Source of the DNA: Phycobacter azelaicus
Lineage (GTDB): Bacteria > Pseudomonadota > Alphaproteobacteria > Rhodobacterales > Rhodobacteraceae
Direction of reading: 5' to 3'
Length of the DNA: 64,000 nucleotides
NCBI RefSeq assembly: GCF_014884385.1
Contig: NZ_WKFH01000003.1
Coordinates: 1,100,001-1,164,000, forward strand
The translations under genes were made by a program, and so were the position numbers. Of the stretch, positions 36,514 to 46,114 are shown in pieces. Below the pieces are notes generated by a model. The model ran no database searches and was not told the origin of the DNA. It saw nothing but the letters and a program-made list of their open reading frames with translations. Every line of letters starts with the position of its first letter. Position 1 is the stretch's first letter.

Positions 36514-36635
36514 AACGACATTGCCGACCCCAGAGTGAAGTTGCAAGAGGCCTTGATCACGGGCCCAACGCTGACACGCCTCTTTTCTTTGCCGTTAGAG
36601 GTTGTAGGCTACGGGAAAGACAGGGGAGAGAGACA

Positions 36636-37238
36636 GTGAAGCTATATTACTCGGCGGCCTCGCCGTTCGTGCGCAAGGTGATGGTGGTGCTGCATGAAAC
36701 CGAGCAGCTGGAGGACGTTGACATCATTGATGTGCACACCACTGCGCTTGATCCTGACGAAGCCCTCAAGACCAGCAACCCCCTGGCGAAGATCCCTGCT
36801 CTGTCGCGCGGCAATGGGCCGACACTTTACGACAGCCGGGTGATCTGCGCCTATCTGGACCACCGCGCGGGTAGCAATCTGTATGGTCGTTCCTGGGATA
36901 CCAAGGTGCTGGAGGCCACCGCCGATGGAATCATGGAGGCCGCCGTCCTGATGACCTACGAGCGTCGCCTGCGCCCCGAGAACATGATCTACGAACCCTG
37001 GCTGGAGGCCCAGCTGAACAAGGTTCTTGGCGCCTGCTCCGCGCTCAATGATCGCTGGATGGCGCATCTGAAAAGCCCATTGGACATGGGACAAATCGCC
37101 GTAGGCTGCGCTTTGGCTTATCTCGATTTCCGGCATCCGACGTCAAACTGGCGCCACGGGAACGAAGCCCTCGCTGAATGGTTCAAGTCCTTCGAATCGC
37201 GCCCCTCCATGCAGGAAACAAAGCCGCCTGCCGGCTGA
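36636..37238 (+). CDS. Glutathione S-transferase family protein
   Basis: The 200-residue protein has a thioredoxin-like N-terminal domain (residues 1-80; YYSAASPFVRKV with the Ser/Pro active-site region, and the GNGPTLYDSRVIC turn with the cis-Pro loop NPLAKIPAL before it) and an all-helical C-terminal domain. It probably joins glutathione to an unknown substrate. It uses a GTG start at 36636 with GGGGAGAGA upstream. It stands alone between the FMN riboswitch, on the other strand, and petABC. Confidence 0.88.
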   Translation: MKLYYSAASPFVRKVMVVLHETEQLEDVDIIDVHTTALDPDEALKTSNPLAKIPALSRGNGPTLYDSRVICAYLDHRAGSNLYGRSWDTKVLEATADGIMEAAVLMTYERRLRPENMIYEPWLEAQLNKVLGACSALNDRWMAHLKSPLDMGQIAVGCALAYLDFRHPTSNWRHGNEALAEWFKSFESRPSMQETKPPAG

Positions 37239-37452
37239 CTGCGCCATTTGGTCCCAACACGTATCAACCAAATCATAAGTGGTTTTTGCGACAGCTTGCC
37301 CAAAGAAACTGCTCGGGCAGGCTCGGTGCGCGTATATGACGGCTGGACGAAAGGACTTCTCCCCGCTAGATACCCGCGTTGAGGCACTGCGGACTTTGAG
37401 CAGTGTATGCGCATGTTTGCCCTAAACGGGCGCTGGAATTGGAGAAAACCTC

Positions 37453-38013
37453 GTGTCCCACGCAGAAGACAACGAAGGAACCCGGAGAGATTTCCTCTAC
37501 TACGCCACTGCCGGCGCCGGGGCAGTCACCGCAGGTGCCGCAGTTTGGCCCCTCGTCAACCAGATGAACCCATCTGCCGACGTCAAGGCGCTGTCCTCGA
37601 TCCTGGTCGATATCAGTGGCGTTGAGGTGGGAACCCAGATTTCCGTTATGTTCCTTGGCAAGCCGGTGTTCATCCGTCGCCGGACCCAAGCCGAAATCGA
37701 CGAAGCCCGCGCGGTTGCGCTGAGCGATCTGATTGACGCGGGTTCGGAAAACCCGAACAAGCCGGGCACCGATGCATCCGACGAAAACCGCACCATGGAC
37801 GAAGCCGGCGAATGGCTGGTGATGATGGGTGTCTGTACCCACCTCGGCTGCGTGCCGCTGGGTGACGGTGCCGGTGAATTCAACGGCTGGTTCTGCCCCT
37901 GCCACGGCTCGCACTACGATACCGCCGGACGGATCCGGAAAGGCCCCGCACCGACGAACCTGCCCGTGCCGGTCGCCGAATTCGTCGACGAAACCACAAT
38001 CAAGCTGGGATAA
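37453..38013 (+). CDS. petA: Ubiquinol-cytochrome c reductase Rieske iron-sulfur subunit
   Basis: The 186-residue protein has an uncleaved twin-arginine-type membrane anchor ([10 protein letters not shown] then a helix to about residue 40). The Rieske 2Fe-2S ligands are CTHLGC and CPCHGSHYD. It carries electrons from ubiquinol to cytochrome c1 in the bc1 complex. The start is GTG at 37453 with GGAG upstream. It is the first gene of petABC, 11 bp ahead of petB. Confidence 0.97.
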   Translation: MSHAEDNEGTRRDFLYYATAGAGAVTAGAAVWPLVNQMNPSADVKALSSILVDISGVEVGTQISVMFLGKPVFIRRRTQAEIDEARAVALSDLIDAGSENPNKPGTDASDENRTMDEAGEWLVMMGVCTHLGCVPLGDGAGEFNGWFCPCHGSHYDTAGRIRKGPAPTNLPVPVAEFVDETTIKLG

Positions 38014-38024
38014 GGAGACGTATC

Positions 38025-39356
38025 ATGTCCGGTATTCCGCACGACCACTACGAACCGAAGTCTGACGGCGAAAAGTGGCTTCACAGCCGCCTGCCGATCG
38101 TCGGCCTTCTCTATGACACCCTGATGATTCCCACTCCAAAGAACCTCAACTGGATGTGGATCTGGGGCATCGTGCTGACGTTCTGTCTGGCACTGCAGAT
38201 CATCACCGGCATCGTTCTGGTGATGCACTACACTCCCCATGTGGATCTCGCCTTTGCCTCCGTTGAGCATATCATGCGCAACGTGAATGGCGGTCACATG
38301 ATCCGCTACCTGCACCAGAACGGCGCCTCGCTGTTCTTTGTTGCGGTCTACATTCACATCTTCCGTGGTCTCTACTACGGGTCCTACAAGGCTCCGCGCG
38401 AAGTGACGTGGATCATCGGTATGCTGATCTACCTCTGCATGATGGGCACCGCCTTCATGGGCTACGTGCTGCCATGGGGTCAGATGTCCTTCTGGGGCGC
38501 GACCGTGATCACCGGCCTGTTCGGCGCCATCCCCTTCGTGGGCGAAGCCATTCAGACCTGGCTGCTGGGCGGACCCGCCGTGGACAACGCGACGCTGAAC
38601 CGCTTCTTCTCGCTGCACTATCTGTTGCCGTTCGTGATTGCGGGCCTCGTGATCGTTCACATCTGGGCCTTCCACACCACCGGCAACAACAACCCCACCG
38701 GTGTTGAAGTGCGCCGCGGATCGAAAGAGGAAGCCAACAAGGACACCCTGCCCTTCTGGCCCTACTTCGTGATCAAGGACTTCCTTGGTCTGGCTGTTGT
38801 GCTGCTGGTCTTCTGGGCGATCGTCGGCTTCATGCCGAACTACCTCGGTCACCCCGACAACTACATCGAAGCCAACCCGCTGGCGACACCTGCACACATC
38901 GTGCCCGAATGGTACTTCCTGCCGTTCTACGCAATCCTGCGCGCCTTTACCGCTGACGTCTGGGTGGTTCAGATCGCCTCCTTCGTCACCGGTGGCATCA
39001 TCGATGCGAAGTTCTTCGGCGTACTGGCCATGTTCGGTGCGATCGCAGTGATGGCTCTGGCGCCCTGGCTGGACACCAGCCGCGTGCGCTCTGGTCGCTA
39101 CCGCCCGATGTTCAAGTGGTGGTTCTACCTCCTGGTCATCGACTTCTTTGCCCTGATGTGGCTCGGTGCAATGCCGGCAGAATACCCCTACGACGTATTC
39201 TCGCTGATCGCATCCGCCTACTGGTTCGCCTACTTCCTGGTGATCCTGCCGCTCCTGGGCGTGATCGAGAAGCCGGACGCAATCCCGGAAACCATCGAAG
39301 AGGATTTCAACGCCCACTACGGCACGAAATCCGGTGAAGCCACTCCTGCCGAGTAA
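38025..39356 (+). CDS. petB: Ubiquinol-cytochrome c reductase cytochrome b subunit
   Basis: The 443-residue protein has eight membrane helices and the haem-ligating histidines in helices B and D (visible around [11 protein letters not shown] and [11 protein letters not shown]...VIVHIWAFH). The quinol-oxidation motif [14 protein letters not shown] is present. It holds haems bL and bH and both quinone sites. The long C-terminal extension is typical of alphaproteobacterial cytochrome b. Its ATG follows a GGAG site in the 11-bp gap after petA. Confidence 0.98.
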   Translation: MSGIPHDHYEPKSDGEKWLHSRLPIVGLLYDTLMIPTPKNLNWMWIWGIVLTFCLALQIITGIVLVMHYTPHVDLAFASVEHIMRNVNGGHMIRYLHQNGASLFFVAVYIHIFRGLYYGSYKAPREVTWIIGMLIYLCMMGTAFMGYVLPWGQMSFWGATVITGLFGAIPFVGEAIQTWLLGGPAVDNATLNRFFSLHYLLPFVIAGLVIVHIWAFHTTGNNNPTGVEVRRGSKEEANKDTLPFWPYFVIKDFLGLAVVLLVFWAIVGFMPNYLGHPDNYIEANPLATPAHIVPEWYFLPFYAILRAFTADVWVVQIASFVTGGIIDAKFFGVLAMFGAIAVMALAPWLDTSRVRSGRYRPMFKWWFYLLVIDFFALMWLGAMPAEYPYDVFSLIASAYWFAYFLVILPLLGVIEKPDAIPETIEEDFNAHYGTKSGEATPAE

Positions 39357-39375
39357 GCCAGAAGGACTGCTACCA

Positions 39376-40167
39376 ATGTTGAAAAAAATCGCAACCGGTG
39401 CCGCCTTTGCTCTGGCGCTCATCCCTGCCGCAGGTTTTGCGGCAGGCGCAGCGGGCGAAGTCGAGGACTTCCAGTTCTCGTTCGAAGGCCCCTTTGGTGC
39501 CTATGATCAGAACCAGCTGCAGCGCGGCCTTCAGATCTACACCGAGGTCTGCGCAGCCTGCCACGGACTGAAGCAAGTGCCTCTGCGCACCCTCGCCGAT
39601 GAGGGTGGCCCCGGCCTGCCCGCGGATCAGGTTCGTGCCTACGCAGCTGAAAACTTCGAAGTTTTCGACGAAGAGCTGGACGATTTCCGCCCGGCTAAAC
39701 CTGTCGACCACTTCCCGGAAATCACCGCAGCAAACGCGCCCGACCTCAGCCTGATGGCCAAGGCGCGCGCAGGCTTCCACGGCCCTTATGGCCTGGGCCT
39801 CAACCAGCTGTTCAAAGGTATGGGTGGTGCGGAATACATCGCCTCCCTGCTGGACGGCTACACCGGTGAGGAAAAGGAAGAAGCAGGCACCATTTTCTAT
39901 GAGAACACCGCCTTCCCCGGCGGCTGGATCTCGATGGCTCCGCCGCTGTCGGATGAACAGGTGGAATTCGCTGACGGCCACGCAAACGACGTCAAAAGCA
40001 TGTCTGCCGACGTCGCTGCCTTCCTGATGTGGACCGCAGAGCCCAAGATGATGGAGCGCAAGCAAGCCGGTTTCGTCGGTGTGCTGATCCTGACCGTGCT
40101 GTCGGTGCTGCTGTACCTCACCAATAAGCGCCTCTGGGCACCGCACAAGGGCAAGAAGACCTCCTGA
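39376..40167 (+). CDS. petC: Ubiquinol-cytochrome c reductase cytochrome c1 subunit
   Basis: The 263-residue protein has a signal peptide (cleavage near residue 22), a c-type haem site CAACH (59-63), a methionine ligand region [10 protein letters not shown] and a C-terminal membrane anchor ([18 protein letters not shown]). It passes electrons from the Rieske protein to cytochrome c. The ATG at 39376 has AGAAGGA upstream. It ends the petABC operon before a strong terminator. Confidence 0.97.
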   Translation: MLKKIATGAAFALALIPAAGFAAGAAGEVEDFQFSFEGPFGAYDQNQLQRGLQIYTEVCAACHGLKQVPLRTLADEGGPGLPADQVRAYAAENFEVFDEELDDFRPAKPVDHFPEITAANAPDLSLMAKARAGFHGPYGLGLNQLFKGMGGAEYIASLLDGYTGEEKEEAGTIFYENTAFPGGWISMAPPLSDEQVEFADGHANDVKSMSADVAAFLMWTAEPKMMERKQAGFVGVLILTVLSVLLYLTNKRLWAPHKGKKTS

Positions 40168-40196
40168 TCGGTCTGCCCCTGATGCAGAAACAAGAA

Positions 40197-40224
40197 CCCC
40201 CGCCACTGGCGGGGGTTTTCTTTT
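40197..40224 (+). terminator. Rho-independent terminator of petABC
   Basis: CCCCCGCC pairs with GGCGGGGG around a 3-nt loop (40197-40215), followed by TTTTCTTTT. It begins 29 bp after the petC stop and is a textbook intrinsic terminator. Confidence 0.88.
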
Positions 40225-40269
40225 GACAGATGATGTCACGTTCAAGCCGCTTCGGAACACCGGCACACA

Positions 40270-41532
40270 TCAGGCCGTAAGCTGCATACCTCTTGCCCCA
40301 GTAATGACCGCTGTTACGATCTGCCCTTCCTCCTGGGGTATCTCGAAGGTCACCTCTGTGAACTGCTCGGTCCGGCCCATGTGAGGGTTTTCCATCAGGA
40401 TGCGGTGGGTCTGCCCCACCTGTGTGGCCAGATGTTTCTGTACCTGAGCATCCCCTGCAGCGCGCAGGCGGGCAGCACGCTCTTTTATGGTCCTGCCATC
40501 CACCTGTTTCGGGATCTTGGCCGCTGGCGTGCCTTCCCGTTTCGAATAGGGAAAGACATGCAGCCAGGTCAGGTCGCAGTCGGTCACCAGCTTCAGGGAA
40601 TTATCGAAATGCGCCTCGGTCTCGGTCGGGAAACCGGCGATGATATCAGCGCCAAAGGTCATCTCGGGGCGCAGTTTGCGCGCCTCCTCGGCAAAGCGGA
40701 TGGCATCATCGCGCAGATGACGCCGCGCCATGCGTTTGAGGATCATGTCGTCGCCATGCTGCAAGGACAGGTGCAGATGCGGCATCAGGCGTGACTCGGT
40801 GGCGATGGCCTGCATCAGGTTCTCGTCCACCTCGATCGAATCGATGGATGAAATCCGCAGGCGTGGCAGGTCCGGCACAAGCTTCAGAATCCGCATCACC
40901 AGATCGCCCAGTTTCGGCTGCGCAGGCAGATCCGACCCCCAAGACGTGAGATCCACGCCGGTTAGCACCACCTCGTTATAGCCCCGGTCCACCAGCCGTT
41001 TGATCTGGTCCACCACCACACCCGCAGGCACCGAGCGCGAATTACCACGGCCATAGGGGATGATGCAGAAGGTGCAGCGGTGATCGCAGCCGTTCTGCAC
41101 CTGTACATAGGCGCGGGAGCGCGTGCCAAAGCCGTCGATCAGATGGCCTGCGGTTTCAGTGACCGACATGATGTCATCGACCTGAACCTTCTCGGTCTCG
41201 CCAATGAAATCGGGACCCTTGGCGATTTCAGCCCAAGTATCCGGCTGCATCTTTTCGGTATTGCCGATGACACGGGTGACCTCTTCCATGGCGGCAAAGG
41301 TTTCTGGCTCGGTCTGGGCGGCGCAGCCGGTGACGATAATGGGCGCCTCAGGGTTTTCCCGGCGCAGACGGCGGATTTCCTGACGCGCCTTGCGCACGGC
41401 CTCGGCGGTCACCGCACAGGTGTTCACCACCACCGCGTTTTCCAACCCCGCCGCGCGTGACAACTCTTTCATCGCCTCGGTTTCATAGGCGTTCAGGCGG
41501 CAACCCAATGTGGTGAACTTGGGCGCTGTCAT
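40270..41532 (-). CDS. mtaB: tRNA threonylcarbamoyladenosine (t6A37) methylthiotransferase
   Basis: The 420-residue radical-SAM enzyme has the N-terminal UPF0004 domain with cysteines in TLGCRLN, VVNTCAV and VTGCAAQ, then the radical-SAM cluster GCDHRCTFCIIPYGRG, and a C-terminal TRAM-like region. It converts t6A at position 37 of tRNA to ms2t6A. Length and motifs separate it from MiaB and RimO. Its ATG overlaps the dapF stop by 4 bp, so the two are coupled. Confidence 0.95.
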   Translation of the reverse strand: MTAPKFTTLGCRLNAYETEAMKELSRAAGLENAVVVNTCAVTAEAVRKARQEIRRLRRENPEAPIIVTGCAAQTEPETFAAMEEVTRVIGNTEKMQPDTWAEIAKGPDFIGETEKVQVDDIMSVTETAGHLIDGFGTRSRAYVQVQNGCDHRCTFCIIPYGRGNSRSVPAGVVVDQIKRLVDRGYNEVVLTGVDLTSWGSDLPAQPKLGDLVMRILKLVPDLPRLRISSIDSIEVDENLMQAIATESRLMPHLHLSLQHGDDMILKRMARRHLRDDAIRFAEEARKLRPEMTFGADIIAGFPTETEAHFDNSLKLVTDCDLTWLHVFPYSKREGTPAAKIPKQVDGRTIKERAARLRAAGDAQVQKHLATQVGQTHRILMENPHMGRTEQFTEVTFEIPQEEGQIVTAVITGARGMQLTA

Positions 41533-42371
41533 CCTAGCGACTCCAGGAATTCGGCGGTGAAGGTGCCGCTGAAGACATGCATCGTCGGACCGGTCATCCA
41601 GACACCATCCTCGCGCCAGTCAATTCGGAGGGTTCCACCATCAAGGTCAATGCGCACCATTCGCCCTGTGAGCCCCCGGCGGGCCGCTGCAACAGCCGTG
41701 GCGCAGGAGGACGACCCAGAAGCCAGCGTCACACCAACGCCGCGCTCCCACACCCGCATGCGGATGTGATCGGGGCCGACGATATGGGCCACCTGCACGT
41801 TGGTGCGCTCAGGGTAGAGTGGGTGGTGTTCATAGCGAGGCCCGAAGTCTTCAAGCGGGATCAGATCGGCGTCCTCGACAAAAAAGGTACAATGGGGATT
41901 GCCCATACCGGTGGCTGTCGGCGCACCCTCGATGGGCAGTTCCAACGTGTCCATCTCTTCGGCAAGCGGAATCTCCTGCCAATCGAGCTGCGGCTGCCCC
42001 ATGTTGACCGAGGTCAGCCCCTCGCCCACGTCCCGTGCATAAAGATCACCGCGATCGGTGGTCAGATGCAGCGCATCCTTGCCGCTCTCGTTCATCAGGT
42101 GACGGGCGATGCAGCGCGTGGCATTGCCGCAGGCCGCCGAGGTAGAGCCATCGGCATTGTAGAAGGTCAGATGCGCATCCCCGGCACCGTTTGAAATCAC
42201 CGCGAGCTGATCGAATCCCACCCCGAATTGCCGATGGCCGATTCCCTTCGCCAGCGCTGGCGTGATCGCAATATCCTGCACGCGCGCGTCAACAACGACA
42301 AAGTCATTGCCCAGCCCGTGCATCTTCATGAAAGGGAATCCGGTATGATCTGATATGCTCATGGCGGGCAT
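41529..42371 (-). CDS. dapF: Diaminopimelate epimerase
   Basis: The 280-residue enzyme has two conserved cysteine motifs, AACGNATRC and SGSSSCATAV, giving the catalytic Cys pair, plus MKMHGLGNDFVVVDAR near the start. It interconverts LL- and meso-diaminopimelate for lysine and peptidoglycan synthesis. The start may be 42371 or the ATG at 42362. Neither has a strong ribosome site, though GGGG lies a few bases ahead of the first. It is followed by mtaB with an ATGA overlap. Confidence 0.96.
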   Translation of the reverse strand: MPAMSISDHTGFPFMKMHGLGNDFVVVDARVQDIAITPALAKGIGHRQFGVGFDQLAVISNGAGDAHLTFYNADGSTSAACGNATRCIARHLMNESGKDALHLTTDRGDLYARDVGEGLTSVNMGQPQLDWQEIPLAEEMDTLELPIEGAPTATGMGNPHCTFFVEDADLIPLEDFGPRYEHHPLYPERTNVQVAHIVGPDHIRMRVWERGVGVTLASGSSSCATAVAAARRGLTGRMVRIDLDGGTLRIDWREDGVWMTGPTMHVFSGTFTAEFLESLG

Positions 42372-42428
42372 ATAGACCCCGCGTGGAAATGAATCCAGTC
42401 TTGCGCGGATAAACTTGAAAAAAGGGGG

Positions 42429-42457
42429 TTGACCCCCCGCGCTACTCCCCCTAGATA
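42429..42457 (+). promoter_or_regulatory. Sigma-70 promoter of tRNA-Lys
   Basis: TTGACC (42429-42434) and TAGATA (42452-42457) are spaced by exactly 17 bp and point at the tRNA gene about 100 bp downstream. The boxes resemble strong rRNA/tRNA promoters. The transcript would carry a leader of about 100 nt. Confidence 0.7.
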
Positions 42458-42560
42458 CGCCGCCTATCGGGGCAGTATGGAAGTCAGATCCAAGCTGAGA
42501 CGATGCGAAATAAGCGCTTGATCCCTAGGGATGTTTTCGCTTAGACCGCGAAAAGGAAGT

Positions 42561-42636
42561 GGGCCGTTAGCTCAGTTGGTAGAGCAACTGACTTTTAATC
42601 AGTGGGTCGCAGGTTCGAATCCTGCACGGCTCACCA
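42561..42636 (+). tRNA. tRNA-Lys (anticodon TTT)
   Basis: The 76-nt sequence forms a complete cloverleaf: acceptor GGGCCGT with ACGGCTC, D-arm GCTC/GAGC, anticodon stem ACTGA/TCAGT with loop CTTTTAA (anticodon TTT), T-arm CAGG TTCGAAT CCTG, and encoded CCA. It reads AAA and AAG. Confidence 0.96.
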
Positions 42637-42787
42637 CTTTCCCAAAAAACCGGATAGAAAACAGGCCGTTGCAGTGAAGCCGTGGCCTCATTTGTTATCT
42701 GTTACTGAGCCCTCATGTGGTCACGTGGCAGGTCCGGGTTGGCTCTGTGCGGAACCAGCAGGCTAAGGTTCAAACCCAATCGCGACA

Positions 42788-42801
42788 TTGATGCGGGTCA
42801 A
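42788..42801 (+). promoter_or_regulatory. FNR/FnrL-like box upstream of the phasin-ATPase-TauE genes
   Basis: TTGATGCGGGTCAA has the FNR-family shape TTGAT-N4-ATCAA with one mismatch in the right half. It is 120 bp upstream of the phasin-like gene in an otherwise feature-poor 285-bp gap. This would fit oxygen-responsive control by an FnrL-type protein. Confidence 0.45.
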
Positions 42802-42921
42802 GGTCATGGCTCTGGAGTCGGGATAGTTTGACCGTGATAGGTTGGTCAGGCGCCCGCCAGAGCAAGTCTCTGGGCCCGGATCTGGCTTTGTTGTCTTTGA
42901 CCCAAACACCGAGGTGCACCC

Positions 42922-43359
42922 ATGGCCAGTAAACGCCAAACGAAGAACAAATCCACCGCTTCCACAGGTCCCGCACAGGCACTTTCCTCGCTCAGCCCGC
43001 TGGTCGGCCCGCAAGTACACCAGTTCTGGGACATGCAGGAACGCCTACTGAACGAGGTTGAGACCTTCAGCAAACATTGGTTCGAGCGGCGCCACACGGC
43101 GGCACGCACGGCACTGCAGACAACGGCTGCGATGTTTGAAACCGGCACCAGCGATCCGGCAGCAGCTGCCAAGGTCCTGCACGACTGGCAGATGAAATCG
43201 GCGGAACGGATCACCGAAGATGTGCAGGAATGGATTGATCTTTGCACCCGTAGCGCCGAACTCGTTACCTCGGCCGAGGTTGCGGCGAACAAGGAAACCA
43301 TGGAAGCTGTTTCGGACACGGTAAAGGATGCGGGCCACCGCCATGCCACTCCGGTTTGA
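42922..43359 (+). CDS. Phasin-like protein
   Basis: The 145-residue protein has a disordered, basic N-terminus (residues 1-25) and then long amphipathic helices (about 35-140), with repeated aromatic and hydrophobic positions such as VHQFWDMQERLLNEVETFSKHWFERR. This build matches phasin_2-family proteins that coat polyhydroxyalkanoate granules or act as small helical adaptors. No PHA synthesis genes are nearby, so the family call is tentative. It is followed after 46 bp by a P-type ATPase gene. Confidence 0.65.
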   Translation: MASKRQTKNKSTASTGPAQALSSLSPLVGPQVHQFWDMQERLLNEVETFSKHWFERRHTAARTALQTTAAMFETGTSDPAAAAKVLHDWQMKSAERITEDVQEWIDLCTRSAELVTSAEVAANKETMEAVSDTVKDAGHRHATPV

Positions 43360-43405
43360 GCCGGACCATAGGTGACAGTTAACCCGCCGCGTGACGGAGA
43401 AAACC

Positions 43406-46114
43406 ATGGCAGAAGTCACGGGCGCCGCGCCCCATGCTCTTGCGTGCGAGGAAATCATCGCGGCGCTGAGTGTTGATCGCACCCATGGCCTGACAGCGTC
43501 GGAGATCCAGGAAAGACGCGCCCGACATGGGGTGAACAGGCTGACGGCGCAAAAGCCGCAAAGCCTGTCGTCGCTCATCGTGCACCAGTTTCGCAGCATA
43601 ATCATCTGGCTTCTTGCTGCGGCGGCCCTTTTATCGTTTGCCTTCGGAGACCTGGCCGAAGGGGTCGCAATCCTTGTCGTTATTCTGTTCAACGGCGCAA
43701 TAGGCTTTTTCACCGAGCTGCGGGCGGTGCGCTCCATGGAGGCGCTGCTGCGCATTGCCGAAGTGCAGACCCTGGTGCGCCGGGAGGGCAAGATACAACG
43801 CGTTGATGCCCGCGACCTTGTGCCGGGCGATATCGTGATCCTTGATGCGGGCGATGTAATCACAGCCGACCTGCGACTTCTTCAGGCCTCGAACCTGCAA
43901 AGCGACGAATCGATTCTGACCGGAGAATCCCTGCCCGTCGCCAAGGACACTTCACCCTTGCCAACCGGAACGGATGTGCCTGAACGCCGCAACATGGTCT
44001 TCAAAGGCACCGCCATCACCCAGGGCGCCGGAGAGGCCATTGTCACCGCCACCGGAATGCAGACTGAAATCGGCCGCATCAGCGCTCTGACAGAGGAGGC
44101 TCAGGCCGAAGTTTCTCCTTTGGAGCGGCGCCTGGACCGGTTGGGGCATCGGCTGGTGTGGCTGACGCTTGGGCTTGCGATTCTGATGATCGCGGTGGGG
44201 GTGATGCGCGGCCACGCCCTGATCGACATGATCCGCACCGGGACCGCTTTAGCGGTGGCAGCGGTGCCCGAAGGGCTGCCCATCGTCGCCACCTTGTGCC
44301 TTGCGCGCGGCATGTGGCGCATGGCGGCGCAGAATGCGGTGATCACGCGCCTCTCGTCAGTGGAGACCCTCGGCGCGACCACCATGATCCTCACGGACAA
44401 GACCGGCACGCTCACGGAAAACGAAATGGCGGTGGTGCGCTATCTTTTCGCGGATGGTGATAGGGCGCTGGATCCCGGCAGCCCCGAAACGGGCGATGCC
44501 CGTCTAGAGATGGCACTGCGGATCGGCGCCCTTTGCAACAACGCCACCCTTGCCACTGGCGATAGCGAGGCCAGCGGCGAGCCGATGGAAATTGCCCTCT
44601 TGCGCGCCAGCCACGAAGCACGAGCGGACGCGCGCCAAAGCAAAGAGGATCTTCCGCGGGTTGCCGAACACGCGTTCGATCCTGCCCGCAACATGATGGC
44701 CAGTGTCCATGCGCAGGGTGATGGCTTTTTCTATGCGATCAAGGGCGCGCCCGAAGCCGTGCTTGAGGTCTGCTCCCATGAATACCAGCCTGAAGGCTCC
44801 GTGCCCTTGGATGCTGCAACGCGCAAGGTCTGGGCGGACCGGCAGGGCGCCGCCGCGCGCGAAGGCCTGCGGCTATTGGCGCTCGCCACCAAACAGGCAA
44901 AGACCGCTGATGAAGACCCCTACGCGGGGCTCACCCTGGTGGGTCTGGTCTGCTTCCTCGACCCGCTGCGCGCCGATGTGCCCGATGCGATCCGCTCGGG
45001 TCTGGCGGCCGGCGTGCGGGTTGCAATGATCACCGGAGATCACGCCGACACCGCCGCGACCATCGCGCGCCAGGCCGGGCTGGCCGAGGGTGGCCTGCAC
45101 GTGATCGAGGGCAAGGAACTGCGTGGCTTTGATCCCGAGACGGCGGACCCGGACTTGCGCGCGCGGGTGCTCTCGGCCGATGTCTTTGCCCGCGTGGCCC
45201 CGGAAACAAAGCTGAGCCTGGTCCGCATGTTCCAAAAGGCAGGGCATGTGGTGGCGATGACCGGGGACGGGGTGAACGATGCGCCTGCACTCAAGAAATC
45301 CGATATCGGGATCGCCATGGGCCAGCGCGGCACGCAGGTGGCGCGCGAGGCCGCCGATGTGGTGCTGAAGGACGACGCCTTTGGCACGTTAATCTCGGCC
45401 ATGCGGCAAGGCCGGGTGATCTTCGACAATATCCGCAAATTCGTCATCTACCTGATGTCCTGCAACGTCAGCGAGGTTCTGGTCGTTGGCGTCGCCGTGG
45501 GCGCAGGCCTGCCCGCACCGCTTTTGCCGCTGCAAATCCTGTTCCTCAACCTGGTGACCGACGTCTTTCCTGCCTTCGCTTTGGGCCTCGGCAAAGGGGA
45601 TGACGGCATCATGTCCCGTCCGCCGCGCAATCCCCAAGAGCCGATTGCCGGTCGGCGTGAGTGGTCTTTGATCGGCCTATTGAGCGTTGCGATCACCGTG
45701 GCAACCCTGACCAGTTTCGTGCTTGCGCTGTTTTGGCTGGGTCTGGAAGAAGGTCAGGCTGTGAGTGTCGCATTCCTGACCCTTGCGCTCGCGCAGCTTT
45801 GGAATGTCTTCAACGTGCGCAGCATCGGCGGCCCACTTTTGGTCAACGAGGTCACGGGAAACCCATATGTCTGGGGCGCACTCGGCCTATGCTCTGGCTT
45901 GATTGCCGCGGCGCTGTGGCTGCCTGGATTATCGGACCTGCTGCGCCTGCCCGACCCCGGCACAGCCGGGTTGGCGCTGGCCGGCGCGCTCAGCCTCCTG
46001 CCGCTCGTTGCCGGACAGATCGTCCTGCTCTTCAAACGTCGACAAAGGCGCGCAGCCCGCGAAACGATACAGCCCGTCATGGCCTTTCAGGAGCGCAACT
46101 TTGGACCTGATTGA
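43406..46114 (+). CDS. P-type cation-transporting ATPase (P2 type)
   Basis: The 902-residue protein has the cation-ATPase N-terminal domain, LTGES in the actuator domain, PEGLP in membrane helix 4, the phosphorylated Asp331 in DKTGTLTE and the hinge motif TGDGVNDAPALKKSDIGIAMG. About ten membrane helices are present. PEGLP points to the P2A/P2B group (Ca2+-like), but ion specificity cannot be fixed by eye. No heavy-metal CPC motif is present. The ATG at 43406 has ACGGAG upstream; a GTG five codons earlier is a weaker alternative. It overlaps the next gene. Confidence 0.9.
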   Translation: MAEVTGAAPHALACEEIIAALSVDRTHGLTASEIQERRARHGVNRLTAQKPQSLSSLIVHQFRSIIIWLLAAAALLSFAFGDLAEGVAILVVILFNGAIGFFTELRAVRSMEALLRIAEVQTLVRREGKIQRVDARDLVPGDIVILDAGDVITADLRLLQASNLQSDESILTGESLPVAKDTSPLPTGTDVPERRNMVFKGTAITQGAGEAIVTATGMQTEIGRISALTEEAQAEVSPLERRLDRLGHRLVWLTLGLAILMIAVGVMRGHALIDMIRTGTALAVAAVPEGLPIVATLCLARGMWRMAAQNAVITRLSSVETLGATTMILTDKTGTLTENEMAVVRYLFADGDRALDPGSPETGDARLEMALRIGALCNNATLATGDSEASGEPMEIALLRASHEARADARQSKEDLPRVAEHAFDPARNMMASVHAQGDGFFYAIKGAPEAVLEVCSHEYQPEGSVPLDAATRKVWADRQGAAAREGLRLLALATKQAKTADEDPYAGLTLVGLVCFLDPLRADVPDAIRSGLAAGVRVAMITGDHADTAATIARQAGLAEGGLHVIEGKELRGFDPETADPDLRARVLSADVFARVAPETKLSLVRMFQKAGHVVAMTGDGVNDAPALKKSDIGIAMGQRGTQVAREAADVVLKDDAFGTLISAMRQGRVIFDNIRKFVIYLMSCNVSEVLVVGVAVGAGLPAPLLPLQILFLNLVTDVFPAFALGLGKGDDGIMSRPPRNPQEPIAGRREWSLIGLLSVAITVATLTSFVLALFWLGLEEGQAVSVAFLTLALAQLWNVFNVRSIGGPLLVNEVTGNPYVWGALGLCSGLIAAALWLPGLSDLLRLPDPGTAGLALAGALSLLPLVAGQIVLLFKRRQRRAARETIQPVMAFQERNFGPD

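Noticed and set aside
37239..37452. Promoter boxes for petABC
   Set aside because: TTGCCC and TATATG can be picked out, but their spacing is poor and no clear alternative exists. I could not support a specific promoter.
37914..39422. 502-codon open frame on the minus strand
   Set aside because: It is the reverse frame of petB, with a His/Glu/Gln-rich product typical of antisense translation. petB is certain.
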